DNA from: Leptotrichia sp. oral taxon 215
Lineage (GTDB): Bacteria > Fusobacteriota > Fusobacteriia > Fusobacteriales > Leptotrichiaceae
NCBI GenBank assembly: GCA_905371725.1
Contig: CAJPML010000038.1
Coordinates: forward strand, 1 to 7,960
Length of the DNA: 7,960 nucleotides
Direction of reading: 5' to 3'
A program made the translations under genes and the position numbers. The notes below the pieces were generated by a model. The model was given only the letters and a program-made list of their open reading frames with translations, had not been told where the DNA came from and did no database searches. Shown here piece after piece: positions 1 through 7,761 of this stretch. Numbering within the stretch: position 1 is the first letter of the stretch; the number at the start of each line of letters is the position of its first letter.

Positions 1-4
1 ATGA

Positions 5-3000
5 CTATACATCTACCGAGATTATTCTTGACTCACCTATTTCTTTATTCATAGTAACTCCATAAAGTCTATGTGAACCCTTCATCGTTTCCTTATTATG
101 AGTTATCAGTATAAACTGTGATTTAGTTATGAACTTATTTAAGAGCTTGACTATTTTCTTAGTATTTTCCTCATCCAGAGCAGCTTCAATTTCATCAAAG
201 AAAGTAAACGGACTTGGCTTAAACATAAATATTGCCATTATGAATGAAACCGCCAGCATTGATTTTTCTCCCCCTGATAAAAGCATAAGTGTCTGCTCAG
301 GTTTATTTTTATATTTCACGCTGAGTTCCAGTCCTGTTTCCAGCATATTTTCCTCATCAAGCAGTCTTATTGCTCCTTTTGCTCCATTCAGAATAGTTTC
401 ACACATATATCTGAAATTTTTATTAATTTCTTCAAGAGCAATATTAAATTTTTTAACTATATCATTTTCAATATCCCCTATTAATGTAAGAAGGGATTCC
501 CTACTTGCAAGCAAATCTCTTTTCTGATTGACAAGTTCAGTATATCTCATATTTTCCCTTTCGTATTCTTCTATTGCAGAAAGGTTTACGCTTCCGATTT
601 CCATTCTGCTTTTTTCATTAACAGAGAGTTTCCGCTTTATTGCCAGTAGTTCGGTTTCATTTTCAATTTCTTTGTATTCTTCGTTATTTTTTGCTCTCTC
701 CTCAGGAATTTCTTCCAGTTCATAATTATAGGATTCCAGTTTTTTTGTATTTTCAGAAATTTTTTCAATCAATTTTCCATATTCGTTTTCCTGATCCCTT
801 TTTTTAATTTCAATATCCTTAACACCTTTTATAAGTTCCTTTTCAGAAACTTCCAGATTTTTTATTTCCTTTTCAAGAGACTTTATAAGTTGGGATTTTT
901 CCTTATTTTCCCTGTATTTCTTATCTATTTCTTCCTTTTTCTCCTGAATCTCTTTTGTAAGTTTTTCTTTCATGACAGTTTTTTTCTGCTGAAACTCTTC
1001 AACCTCTCTCTTTTCATTAACAAGTTTTTCATAATCTGCTTTTATTTCAGCATATCTTGACTTGTTACTGTCAGTTTTTACTTTTAAAATTTCATATTCC
1101 TTATCAAGTGTATTTAATTCGTTGAAATATTCGTCTATATTTTCTGATTCATCTATTTCAGTATTTAATTTTACAATATTTATCTTATTTTCTTCTATAA
1201 GTTTGACTATATTTTCAATTATCTCAGTATTTTCTCTAATTTTTTCTTTTCTTGAAACTATAAAATCATTATTCTGTCTGATTTCATATTCTAATGTTCC
1301 AATTTCCCTTTTTCTCTTATTATATTCAGAATTAAAATTATCATATTCCTTCAGAAATTCCCTGTAGTTTTCTTCCATTAATTCCAGTTCTTTCTGAATT
1401 TCCTGTCTTTCATTTTCCTCTGTTTCTAATGTTTCTGATAATTTGGCGAGTTTTTTTGATAATTCTTCCCTTTCATTCTGAATTTCATTCATTTTTTCCT
1501 TTATTACTTTAAGTTCCTTTTTTCTCTCTAACAGTTCATCCTTCCCTCTTACAGAGTAACCTCCTGTCATTCTTCCCCTTGCAGTTATTATATCTCCTTC
1601 AAGTGTCACAATTCTGTCATTAAAGCCTTCTTTGAGAAGCTGTGTTCCTATTTCAATATCTTTTACTACAATTGAATTTCCATAGACAAATTCTACAATT
1701 TTTTTTATGTTTTCATCATATCCTACTATATTTCTGGCAAAACCTATAACACCTTCCTTTTTAGGATATTCATTTAGAATTTTGTACACTTTTACATCTG
1801 CAACAGGTAAAAAAGAAGCTCTTCCAAGCTTTTTATCTTTTAAAATACTTATACATTTTTTACCAATATTACTGTTCTCTACAACAATATCCTGAAAATT
1901 CCCTCCAGAAAGTGTCTGTATTGCTTCCTCGTAACCATCAGGAATATTTATAAGATTTACAAAAGCTCCAATAACTCCTTTTATATTTTCCTGAAGTATT
2001 GCCTTTGTCGCTCTTGCAAAAGTTTCATTTCTCTCGATTATATTTTCATTTGCCCTTTTTTTAGCATTATAATTTTCGTATCTGTAGCTGAGCTCTCCCA
2101 ACTGCTTATTTATATCTGAATAATGATTTCTTATCTTTTCAGATTTCATACTGGCTTCTTTTAAAATCTGTTCTTTTTCTTTCTTTTCATTTTCCTTCGT
2201 AAGCTTATTCTGCTCAAACACTTCCATTCTGCTCACAAATTCAGCAAATTCACTAGCCAGTTCTTCCTTTTCTGCAGTTTGTCTTTTCATTACAATTTCA
2301 GCAGCGATAATTCTTTTTTCATATTCTTCATTTTCACTTGCCGCCTTTATTTTATCCACTTCAAAATCGTGGCTTTGCTGTGTCGCTTTTTTCAGTTTTG
2401 TCATTAAAACTTCACGCCGTACCTTCAGTTCTTCCACTGTTTCTTCTATCTTATTTTTAGATTTTTCCTTTTCTGAAAGCTCTTTCATAATTTCTGAAAG
2501 TTCTTCTTCAGACTTGGACAGAATTTCTCCCTTTTCTTTTATATCCGTATCCAGAACTTTGTTTCTCTTTTCCTTTTCTTCAGCCTGAATATCCAGATTA
2601 GAAAGCTGACCTGACAGCTTTGAATGTTCATCTTTAAGGCTTTCCACTTCAAGAAAAATTTGCTCATTCTGATTTTTTTCATTTTCCAGCAGTTCATATT
2701 TTTCTTTTTTATTTAAAGATATATTTTCTGCTTCTGTATTCTTTTCCTGATATTCTTTCTGTATTTCCATGATGACCTTTTCAAACTGGGAACGTTTCAT
2801 TGCAAATTCTTTGTGCTTTTTCTTCCCCTCATTCCGGTTATATTCTAGAATCATAAGCTTATGAGTGTCTATTTTTTCAGAGAACGTCTTATAAAGCCTT
2901 GCTTTTCTTTCCTCTTCCCTTAAATGACCTACTCTTGCTGCCAGTTCCTTTTCAACAAACTCTATCTTTTCAATCTCATTTTTTACATCCTTCAGCTTTT

Positions 3001-3535
3001 TTGTAGAATCTTCCTTTTCCACCTTGGCTCTTTTTACTTCGGCAGCTTCCTCTATAATTTCTCTAAGCTCTTTTGGATTGGAACTTATTATTCTTTCAAC
3101 TCTTCCTTGTCCAATTATGGAATAAGCCTGTTTTCCAATACCTGTATCCATAAAAAGATTACTTATATCCTTCAGTCTTACCCGCCTGTTATTTATAAAA
3201 TATTCGTTTTCTCCGCTTTTATATATTCTTCTTGTTATTTTTACTTCAGAAAAATCTATGTCAAGATACTTATCTTCATTTTCAATAATAAGACTGACTT
3301 CTGCCATGGAACGTGGCTTTTTATTTTTTCCACCTGAAAAAATAATATCCGAACTTTCCTTGGCTCTTATATTTTTGTAGCTCTGCTCACCTAAAACCCA
3401 TAAAATTGCATCCAGAATATTGCTCTTACCACTTCCGTTAGGCCCAACTATGGAGGTAATTCCTCTGTTAAATTCAACTGTTGTCTTTTCAGCAAATGAT
3501 TTGAATCCTGCAAGCTCCAATGCCTTCAAATGCAT
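5..3535 (-). CDS. smc: Chromosome segregation/condensation ATPase SMC, complete
   Basis: SMC dimers, with ScpA and ScpB, load on DNA near the origin and organise and separate sister chromosomes; the protein is cytoplasmic and bound to the nucleoid. The 1176 residues match the usual bacterial length. Counting from the chosen start, the N-terminal head has Walker A GPNGSGKS at 31-38 and a Q-loop (IGQG) near 141-144. A long Lys/Glu-rich coiled coil follows to about 510, then the hinge at about 515-660 ending in the Gly-rich RGRMTGG, and the returning coil to about 1010. The C-terminal head has the signature LSGGEKS at 1086-1092, Walker B FTFFDE at 1110-1115 (D1114, catalytic E1115), D-loop ALDEEN at 1119-1124 and the switch His in ITHNK (H1146). 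All ATPase residues are present. I chose the ATG at 3535 because the family starts like MHLKALELAGFKSF and AAAGGG sits 8 bases upstream. An in-frame ATG at 3559, right after a TAA, would add 8 residues. The gene ends with TAG at 5-7. It lies 80 bases after the sugar transferase. Confidence 0.98.
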   Translation of the reverse strand: MHLKALELAGFKSFAEKTTVEFNRGITSIVGPNGSGKSNILDAILWVLGEQSYKNIRAKESSDIIFSGGKNKKPRSMAEVSLIIENEDKYLDIDFSEVKITRRIYKSGENEYFINNRRVRLKDISNLFMDTGIGKQAYSIIGQGRVERIISSNPKELREIIEEAAEVKRAKVEKEDSTKKLKDVKNEIEKIEFVEKELAARVGHLREEERKARLYKTFSEKIDTHKLMILEYNRNEGKKKHKEFAMKRSQFEKVIMEIQKEYQEKNTEAENISLNKKEKYELLENEKNQNEQIFLEVESLKDEHSKLSGQLSNLDIQAEEKEKRNKVLDTDIKEKGEILSKSEEELSEIMKELSEKEKSKNKIEETVEELKVRREVLMTKLKKATQQSHDFEVDKIKAASENEEYEKRIIAAEIVMKRQTAEKEELASEFAEFVSRMEVFEQNKLTKENEKKEKEQILKEASMKSEKIRNHYSDINKQLGELSYRYENYNAKKRANENIIERNETFARATKAILQENIKGVIGAFVNLINIPDGYEEAIQTLSGGNFQDIVVENSNIGKKCISILKDKKLGRASFLPVADVKVYKILNEYPKKEGVIGFARNIVGYDENIKKIVEFVYGNSIVVKDIEIGTQLLKEGFNDRIVTLEGDIITARGRMTGGYSVRGKDELLERKKELKVIKEKMNEIQNEREELSKKLAKLSETLETEENERQEIQKELELMEENYREFLKEYDNFNSEYNKRKREIGTLEYEIRQNNDFIVSRKEKIRENTEIIENIVKLIEENKINIVKLNTEIDESENIDEYFNELNTLDKEYEILKVKTDSNKSRYAEIKADYEKLVNEKREVEEFQQKKTVMKEKLTKEIQEKKEEIDKKYRENKEKSQLIKSLEKEIKNLEVSEKELIKGVKDIEIKKRDQENEYGKLIEKISENTKKLESYNYELEEIPEERAKNNEEYKEIENETELLAIKRKLSVNEKSRMEIGSVNLSAIEEYERENMRYTELVNQKRDLLASRESLLTLIGDIENDIVKKFNIALEEINKNFRYMCETILNGAKGAIRLLDEENMLETGLELSVKYKNKPEQTLMLLSGGEKSMLAVSFIMAIFMFKPSPFTFFDEIEAALDEENTKKIVKLLNKFITKSQFILITHNKETMKGSHRLYGVTMNKEIGESRIISVDV

Positions 3536-3543
3536 ATGTAATA

Positions 3544-3549
3544 CCCTTT
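3544..3549 (-). promoter_or_regulatory. Ribosome binding site of smc (favours start at 3535)
   Basis: AAAGGG on the minus strand lies 8 bases before the ATG at 3535. A competing site, AGGA just upstream of the ATG at 3559, is also usable, so the SD alone does not settle the start; the conserved N-terminus of SMC proteins favours 3535. If 3559 is used, this AAAGGG is inside the coding sequence. Confidence 0.6.
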
Positions 3550-3568
3550 CTTTTCTCATTTATTTCCT

Positions 3569-3590
3569 GACAAAGCTTATCTTCTTTGTC
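3569..3590 (-). repeat. Perfect 7-bp inverted repeat in the smc leader
   Basis: GACAAAG (3590-3584) and CTTTGTC (3575-3569) on the minus strand are exact complements around an 8-base spacer, in the 80-base gap between the sugar transferase and smc. No T-run follows on the minus strand, so it is not a normal intrinsic terminator for the glycan genes. On the plus strand it is followed by only TTTT. It could be a weak leader hairpin, an operator-like site, an mRNA processing site or chance. The gap has no convincing promoter of its own that I can see. Confidence 0.35.
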
Positions 3591-3615
3591 TTTTAAAGCT
3601 ATATTTTTTACTTTA

Positions 3616-4899
3616 CTATCTCCCTTTTCCAAAAATAACTATCGTTACCGTTTTTAACAGAACCTTTACATCAAATGGAATACTATGATGCTTTATATAG
3701 TACAGATCATATTGCAATTTTCTGTAGGCATCTTCAACACTAGCACCATAAGGATACATCACTTGCGCCCATCCTGTCAGTCCAGGTTTTACAGTATGTC
3801 TTAAATTATAGTACGGTATTTCCTTTTCAAGTTGCTGAATAAAAAATTCTCTTTCAGGACGAGGTCCGACAAAGCTCATTTCTCCCCGTAGCACATTCCA
3901 CAGTTGAGGCAGCTCATCAATTCTCGTAGCTCTCATTATCTTACCAAACTTTGTTACCCTGTTATCATTTTTTGATGCCCATTGAGGTCCATCCTTTTCA
4001 GCATCTGTAGTCATAGAACGAAATTTTACTATGTTAAATTTTTTATTTCCTTCGCCTATTCTTTCCTGTATAAAAAATATCGGTCCTTTAGATTCAAGTT
4101 TTACTATTATTGCAGCAAGTACGATTACCGGAGCCGCAAATATTCCTATCAGCATTGCAAAAAGCAGATCTAGCAGTCTTTTAGCCTTAAGATTGAAATT
4201 GTTATGATATATTTCAAAACCTGTATTTTCAAGAAACCATTTTGGACTTAAATGAGATATGGGAAGTTTATTTTCATACGTTTCATAAAATTCCAGATAG
4301 TTGTAGTATTGCAACCCTTCAAGCTTATATTGCAGCAGTTTTCCCGTAAGTTTAGGATCTCCCAGAAGTTTATCCGTAAAATCTACAAGCACATCAAATT
4401 TCTTTGTTTTATACATTTCAACTATTTCTTTTCCGAGTGCCTTCATGTCAGTGTTATTTAATGATGCTGTAAATACATACTGTCCATCTTTTTTTACACT
4501 TTCAAGTAAATCCTGCGTATAGTCATTTTCTCCTACAAAGACAACACTTTCCTTTTCAACTACTCCCATAATGACTATATATCTAAAAGCTATCTGAAAT
4601 ATTGTTATTATTCCGAAAAGTATGATTCCTTCATAAAAAGTAAATATTTTAGAAAAAGTTGTAACAGTCATTAAAATTCCATTTATTACAATTACTGTTG
4701 TCATATCTTTCAGCTTATACTTACTTGTTGCTACATTGTATACATTAGCTATATAGTAGGCAATCAGGGCACTGACTATTATCATTGCATTTCTGAATCC
4801 TAGCCCCCTGTTTATTATAACCAGTCCAATAAAATACATTGCTACTGTCAATATTCCAAATAAATAGGAAAAATTCTTTCTTACTCCGCTCATGGCCAT
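3616..4899 (-). CDS. Polyprenyl-phosphate sugar-phosphate transferase (initiating phosphoglycosyl transferase)
   Basis: This enzyme moves a sugar-1-phosphate from a UDP-sugar to undecaprenyl phosphate at the inner membrane, the first step of a lipid-linked surface glycan. The protein is 427 residues from the ATG at 4899. Four hydrophobic segments (about 11-31, 37-54, 66-84, 90-113) precede a soluble region at about 115-225 that begins SVVFVGEND and looks like the Rossmann-like middle domain of WbaP/WcaJ-type proteins. The C-terminal PF02397 domain (about 238-427) starts with KRLLDLLFA and a hydrophobic re-entrant helix (about 245-268), then KFRSM (292-296), the catalytic Asp-Glu pair in DELPQLWN (D328, E329), SFVGPRPE (342-349) and PGLTGWAQV (372-380). 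All expected motifs are present and the length is normal, so the enzyme should be active. The sugar cannot be told from sequence. An in-frame GTG at 4914 gives a longer reading but falls inside the likely ribosome binding site. The gene is the last glycan gene before smc. Confidence 0.95.
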   Translation of the reverse strand: MAMSGVRKNFSYLFGILTVAMYFIGLVIINRGLGFRNAMIIVSALIAYYIANVYNVATSKYKLKDMTTVIVINGILMTVTTFSKIFTFYEGIILFGIITIFQIAFRYIVIMGVVEKESVVFVGENDYTQDLLESVKKDGQYVFTASLNNTDMKALGKEIVEMYKTKKFDVLVDFTDKLLGDPKLTGKLLQYKLEGLQYYNYLEFYETYENKLPISHLSPKWFLENTGFEIYHNNFNLKAKRLLDLLFAMLIGIFAAPVIVLAAIIVKLESKGPIFFIQERIGEGNKKFNIVKFRSMTTDAEKDGPQWASKNDNRVTKFGKIMRATRIDELPQLWNVLRGEMSFVGPRPEREFFIQQLEKEIPYYNLRHTVKPGLTGWAQVMYPYGASVEDAYRKLQYDLYYIKHHSIPFDVKVLLKTVTIVIFGKGR

Positions 4900-4910
4900 A
4901 TTTCTGTTTC

Positions 4911-4917
4911 CCACCTT
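4911..4917 (-). promoter_or_regulatory. Ribosome binding site of the sugar transferase (decides start at 4899)
   Basis: AAGGTGG on the minus strand lies 11 bases before the ATG at 4899 and 17 before another in-frame ATG at 4893. The spacing is long but acceptable. The in-frame GTG at 4914 is part of this motif and has no purine-rich site properly placed before it, so it is unlikely to be the start. Confidence 0.55.
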
Positions 4918-4965
4918 TACATTTTTACTTATTATTATTTTATTTTCTAATTCTGTTATGTCAGT

Positions 4966-5715
4966 TTATTTTGTCTTTTTTAAAGCTATTATTACATAAT
5001 TTATGAAATAATAGGCTGCCTGGAACAAAGAAAGTCTTTCCACATCTCTGTATATTCTCCATCTTACTTTTGCGGCATCTATTTTATTACTTGATCTTGA
5101 TTTATCCAGAACCCTGTAAAATGCCAAATTTTGCTTCAGTCCATATATTTTCCCGGTATCCTTTACTATCTCAAGCCAGAGGACATAATCTTCATTTTTA
5201 TCCCTCTCCTTAAAATACCTTTTCCCAAGCTTTCCGGCATTGTAGATAACTGTAAGACAGCCTAAATAGTTATTCTTAAGTAAATCCCTGTATGTTATTT
5301 CTTCCTTTATTTTTATTTCATTGATAGGTTTTCCTTCTTCCGTAACTCTTGTATATTCTGTACAGCTTATTGAAATATCCTTCTTTTTCATAAATTCAAT
5401 CTGTTTTTCAAGCTTGTCTTCCTTCCAGTAGTCATCAGCATCGAGAAAGGCTATATATTCTCCATCTGCTTCATCTATAAGCCTGTTTCTTCCTTCAACC
5501 ACACCAATATTTTTTTCACTGTCAATAGCTTTTATTCTTTTGTCTTTCTGTGCATATTCCTGTATAATTTCATAACTGCTGTCAGTAGATCTGTCATTCA
5601 GTATAAGTATTTCCCAATCTGTATATGTCTGAGAAATGACTGACTCTATCGTTTCTCCAATAAATTTTTCTGCATTATACACGGGAATTATTATAGATAC
5701 CTTATTTTTTTCCAT
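4966..5715 (-). CDS. Family 2 glycosyltransferase, TuaG-like
   Basis: This inverting GT-A enzyme probably adds one sugar from a nucleotide sugar to a lipid-linked glycan at the cytoplasmic face of the membrane. It has 249 residues from the ATG at 5715, a normal size for short single-domain GT2 enzymes. It opens with VSIIIPVYN (6-14), then ESVISQTY (24-31), NDRSTDSS (40-47), the metal- and nucleotide-binding LDADDYW (91-97) and an acidic ED at 175-176 before YVLWLEI that fits the catalytic base position. The C-terminal half (NNYLGCLTVIYN, SRSSNK, a final amphipathic FQAAYYFINYVI near 231-242) closely recalls TuaG of Bacillus teichuronic acid synthesis and similar capsule enzymes; this is from memory, so no gene symbol is given. 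There is no signal peptide; the last helix may sit on the membrane. It overlaps the preceding gene by 14 bases, so translation is probably coupled. Donor and acceptor are unknown. Confidence 0.93.
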   Translation of the reverse strand: MEKNKVSIIIPVYNAEKFIGETIESVISQTYTDWEILILNDRSTDSSYEIIQEYAQKDKRIKAIDSEKNIGVVEGRNRLIDEADGEYIAFLDADDYWKEDKLEKQIEFMKKKDISISCTEYTRVTEEGKPINEIKIKEEITYRDLLKNNYLGCLTVIYNAGKLGKRYFKERDKNEDYVLWLEIVKDTGKIYGLKQNLAFYRVLDKSRSSNKIDAAKVRWRIYRDVERLSLFQAAYYFINYVIIALKKTK

Positions 5716-5735
5716 TTTTTTCTCCAAGTTTTTTT
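5702..5735 (-). repeat. Three A7 homopolymer runs across an overlapping gene junction
   Basis: On the minus strand A7 runs occupy 5735-5729, 5721-5715 and 5711-5705. They cover the last codons of the glycerophosphotransferase gene, the ribosome binding site spacer and the first codons of the TuaG-like gene. The downstream gene is in the +1 frame relative to the upstream one, and that frame is open from just after a TAA before the first run. Loss of one A in the DNA or transcript, or a +1 shift, would join the two enzymes into one chain of about 640 residues. The sequence shows the runs and the frames; any slippage in vivo is inference. Confidence 0.6.
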
Positions 5736-6904
5736 ATAATCAGTTCATATACTCTTTTACAGTTTTCCTTATCAGTATATTTTAAAAACATACTTCTCAT
5801 TTTATCTGTATTTTCCTTTACAGATGGACTATACTCAAATTTATTATCTGTAATCTCTTCTATTTTTTCCACACATTCCTTTATACTGTGAACACCTTCT
5901 CCAAAAAGTTCATTATCCAGATCCACATAGGAACCAACTTTTTTCTGATATTCCTCCCTGTCAAACTGAAAAAATATAATCGGCTTTTTCAGATAATAGA
6001 AATCGTATGCAACACTGGAATAATCTGTTATAAGTATTTTTGATTTCATCAGCTCTTTTGTAATATCAGCATCCTTTGGCAGCAGAGTAACATTTTTCCC
6101 AATCTTCACCTTATCAAAATCCTTTAGGTAATCATGCATAAGCTGATGAATATACACATTCAGATAAATATTTTTTTCTTCCAGATATTTATTAAGTTTT
6201 TCGTCTGTTACAAGTCCTGTAATATTCTTAAAATATTCTGTATCTTCTATCCTTGTATTTTCAAGTTTTATCCAGTTTCTCCATGTAGGCATGAAAAGAA
6301 TTTCTTTTCTTTCAACTTCCACATCATACAGTTTATCATATCTTGGATATCCTGTTATAAATGCACTATTTTCAGGAACATTCCACCACGTTTTAGTTTT
6401 TATGTTTTTTTCATATTCTGAATCACATATATTTATATCATATGATTTTACAAGTTTTTCTGCTATTTTCCCTGTTTTCCTGTTCATTGGCATTCTGACT
6501 TTAAATCCTACCGTCCCATGATTTAAAAACACCTTTAAAGTCTTATAATGGAACATATTTATAATCGGAACAACAAAAAGATAGGGAACTATATCTGCAG
6601 ATATTGAATGCGAAAAAAGGACAACTTCTGAATTCATGAAATAGAGATAACTTTCCACGCTTCCCTTTACCAGCTTACCGCCATGAATTTTATCAAAAAC
6701 TGGTGAATTTTTATTAACAATCCAGTATTCCTCTATATCCTTTTTTGATCTTAGATATTCATATATAGCTCTTCCATTATCAACAAAAAGTTCTCCTGCA
6801 TTTCCACCGACAAGCCATATTTTCCTGTTTTTAAATTTCCCCTTTGTAAAAGGATAAATTATAAAGGCTATTGTCATGTTTATAAGGCATCTTATCTTAT
6901 CCAT
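5702..6904 (-). CDS. CDP-glycerol glycerophosphotransferase family protein (TagB/TagF-like, PF04464)
   Basis: Members transfer glycerol phosphate, or sometimes ribitol phosphate, from a CDP-polyol to a lipid-linked glycan at the inner face of the membrane. The 400 residues match single-domain TagB/TarB-type proteins rather than the much longer TagF polymerases. A hydrophobic N-terminal stretch (about 6-19) may anchor it. The N-terminal GT-B half has KIWLVGGNAGELFVDNGRAIYEYL-type sequence at 28-51, a family hallmark, and LNHGT at 127-131 with the conserved His (H129). The C-terminal half has FMPTWR (204-209), a His in YIHQ (H253) and the polyol-nucleotide-binding TDYSSVAYDF (293-302), followed by KKPIIFFQFD. 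The motifs are intact, so activity is likely, but primase, polymerase or side-branch transferase cannot be told apart. ATG at 6904 follows AAGG at a 9-base spacing. It sits 18 bases after the first GT2 gene and overlaps the next gene by 14 bases. No CDP-glycerol-making enzyme (TagD-like) lies in the window. Confidence 0.93.
   Translation of the reverse strand: MDKIRCLINMTIAFIIYPFTKGKFKNRKIWLVGGNAGELFVDNGRAIYEYLRSKKDIEEYWIVNKNSPVFDKIHGGKLVKGSVESYLYFMNSEVVLFSHSISADIVPYLFVVPIINMFHYKTLKVFLNHGTVGFKVRMPMNRKTGKIAEKLVKSYDINICDSEYEKNIKTKTWWNVPENSAFITGYPRYDKLYDVEVERKEILFMPTWRNWIKLENTRIEDTEYFKNITGLVTDEKLNKYLEEKNIYLNVYIHQLMHDYLKDFDKVKIGKNVTLLPKDADITKELMKSKILITDYSSVAYDFYYLKKPIIFFQFDREEYQKKVGSYVDLDNELFGEGVHSIKECVEKIEEITDNKFEYSPSVKENTDKMRSMFLKYTDKENCKRVYELIIKKLGEKNGKK
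5722..5725 (-). promoter_or_regulatory. Ribosome binding site of the TuaG-like gene (decides start at 5715)
   Basis: GGAG on the minus strand lies 6 bases before the ATG at 5715. An in-frame TTG at 5727 overlaps this site and would add four residues (MEKK), but it has no ribosome binding site of its own. The site is inside the end of the preceding gene, as expected for translational coupling. Confidence 0.75.
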
Positions 6905-6922
6905 TCTAATTTTCCTTCTTTC

Positions 6923-7753
6923 CTACTTATATTTATTAAATCCTTCTATTCTTCCTTTTAAAACTGTTTTATGATATTTTCTATTTTTTGTGAGCAGTAT
7001 TCCTGCCATACTTCTAAATATTCTCTTCAAATATTTAAAATAATAAAGGAAATTTTTTCTTCCCAGAACCTCTTTCTTGACGAGAGCTCCATATCCAAGT
7101 GCATATTTATAAGCCTTATCTAGATCATCATAATTCCCTTTTTTAGCAGGATGAAAAATAATGTCATCTGCAAAATACTCCCCCTTGTATCCTTTATGCA
7201 GTAACGTGAGTACATAGTCTGTCTCCTCTCCGCTTCCAAAAGCAGAACCCACACCCAGATTTTCATCAAACAAAATTATATCCTCAAATGCATAGTTTAC
7301 AAAAAAGGTGATGGATTTCACAGTTTTTTCAATATTTCCTTTAGTCAATTTAAGATTTTTTTCAGACATTATTCCTGTTCCATAGTCTTTTCCTCTTTCA
7401 AGTGTCCTGCATGAATATATTCTCTTATCTTCATTTTCCTTAAAAAATTTGACTACTTTTTCCAATGTATCAGGCTGATATTCACAGTCATCATCAGGAA
7501 ATCCTGCAATACTCCCATCCATTACAAGTAATCCCCTGTTTCTGTTTAGGCTGAGACCTTTTCTATCACTTTTCATATACTTTATTTCAAAATCATCTTC
7601 ATATCTTTCTAAAATTTTATAAGCCCTGTCGTCACTGTTCTGATCCACTGCAATAAGTTCAAATTCCTTATAAGTCTGTTCCTTTAAACTTTTTAAAAAT
7701 AGCTCCAGTTCATCAGTAACATTTATTGTCGGCATTATTAATGAGACCTTCAA
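6923..7753 (-). CDS. Family 2 glycosyltransferase, first gene after the promoter region
   Basis: This is a 276-residue GT-A glycosyltransferase, probably extending a lipid-linked surface glycan at the cytoplasmic face of the membrane. It starts KVSLIMPTINV (2-12), has SLKEQTY (22-28), VDQNSDD (36-42), an LSLNRNRGL segment (67-75) typical of the sugar-nucleotide site, and the metal-binding FPDDDCEY (85-92; D88-D90). The acceptor half has LGVGSAFGSGEETDY (166-180), where E176 or its neighbour is the likely base, then FADDIIFHP (194-202). Basic and aromatic residues dominate the last 50 positions, which suggests a membrane-facing tail but no clear transmembrane helix. The start is taken as TTG at 7753, because AAGGAG lies 8 bases before it and the family usually begins at KVSLIMPT. 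The GTG at 7762 would add three residues but overlaps that AAGGAG. The gene ends with TAG at 6923. Donor and acceptor sugars are unknown. Confidence 0.93.
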   Translation of the reverse strand: MKVSLIMPTINVTDELELFLKSLKEQTYKEFELIAVDQNSDDRAYKILERYEDDFEIKYMKSDRKGLSLNRNRGLLVMDGSIAGFPDDDCEYQPDTLEKVVKFFKENEDKRIYSCRTLERGKDYGTGIMSEKNLKLTKGNIEKTVKSITFFVNYAFEDIILFDENLGVGSAFGSGEETDYVLTLLHKGYKGEYFADDIIFHPAKKGNYDDLDKAYKYALGYGALVKKEVLGRKNFLYYFKYLKRIFRSMAGILLTKNRKYHKTVLKGRIEGFNKYK

Positions 7754-7761
7754 TATTCTCA

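Noticed and set aside
129..3337. Several plus-strand open frames of 62-137 codons opposite smc
   Set aside because: Their translations are rich in Ser, Phe, Leu and Ile as expected from the complement of Lys/Glu-rich coiled-coil codons; they lack good ribosome binding sites and lie wholly within a clear smc gene.
3498..3640. Short minus-strand frame bridging the sugar transferase end and smc start (about 43 codons from a TTG)
   Set aside because: It has no convincing ribosome binding site, overlaps both neighbours out of frame and shows no recognisable protein; an open frame of this length is expected by chance.
1..4585. A 15-base near-repeat: 1-15 and 4571-4585 differ at one base
   Set aside because: Both copies lie in coding sequence or at a stop codon of unrelated genes and extend no further; an AT-rich chance match.
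4900..4965. Possible promoter in the 66-base gap before the sugar transferase
   Set aside because: The gap is very AT-rich, with -10-like words but no paired -35, and the genes on both sides fit one operon.
3982..6521. Plus-strand open frames opposite the glycan genes (63-95 codons)
   Set aside because: They are complements of well-supported genes, with low-complexity Phe/Tyr/Ile/Lys composition and no recognisable domain.
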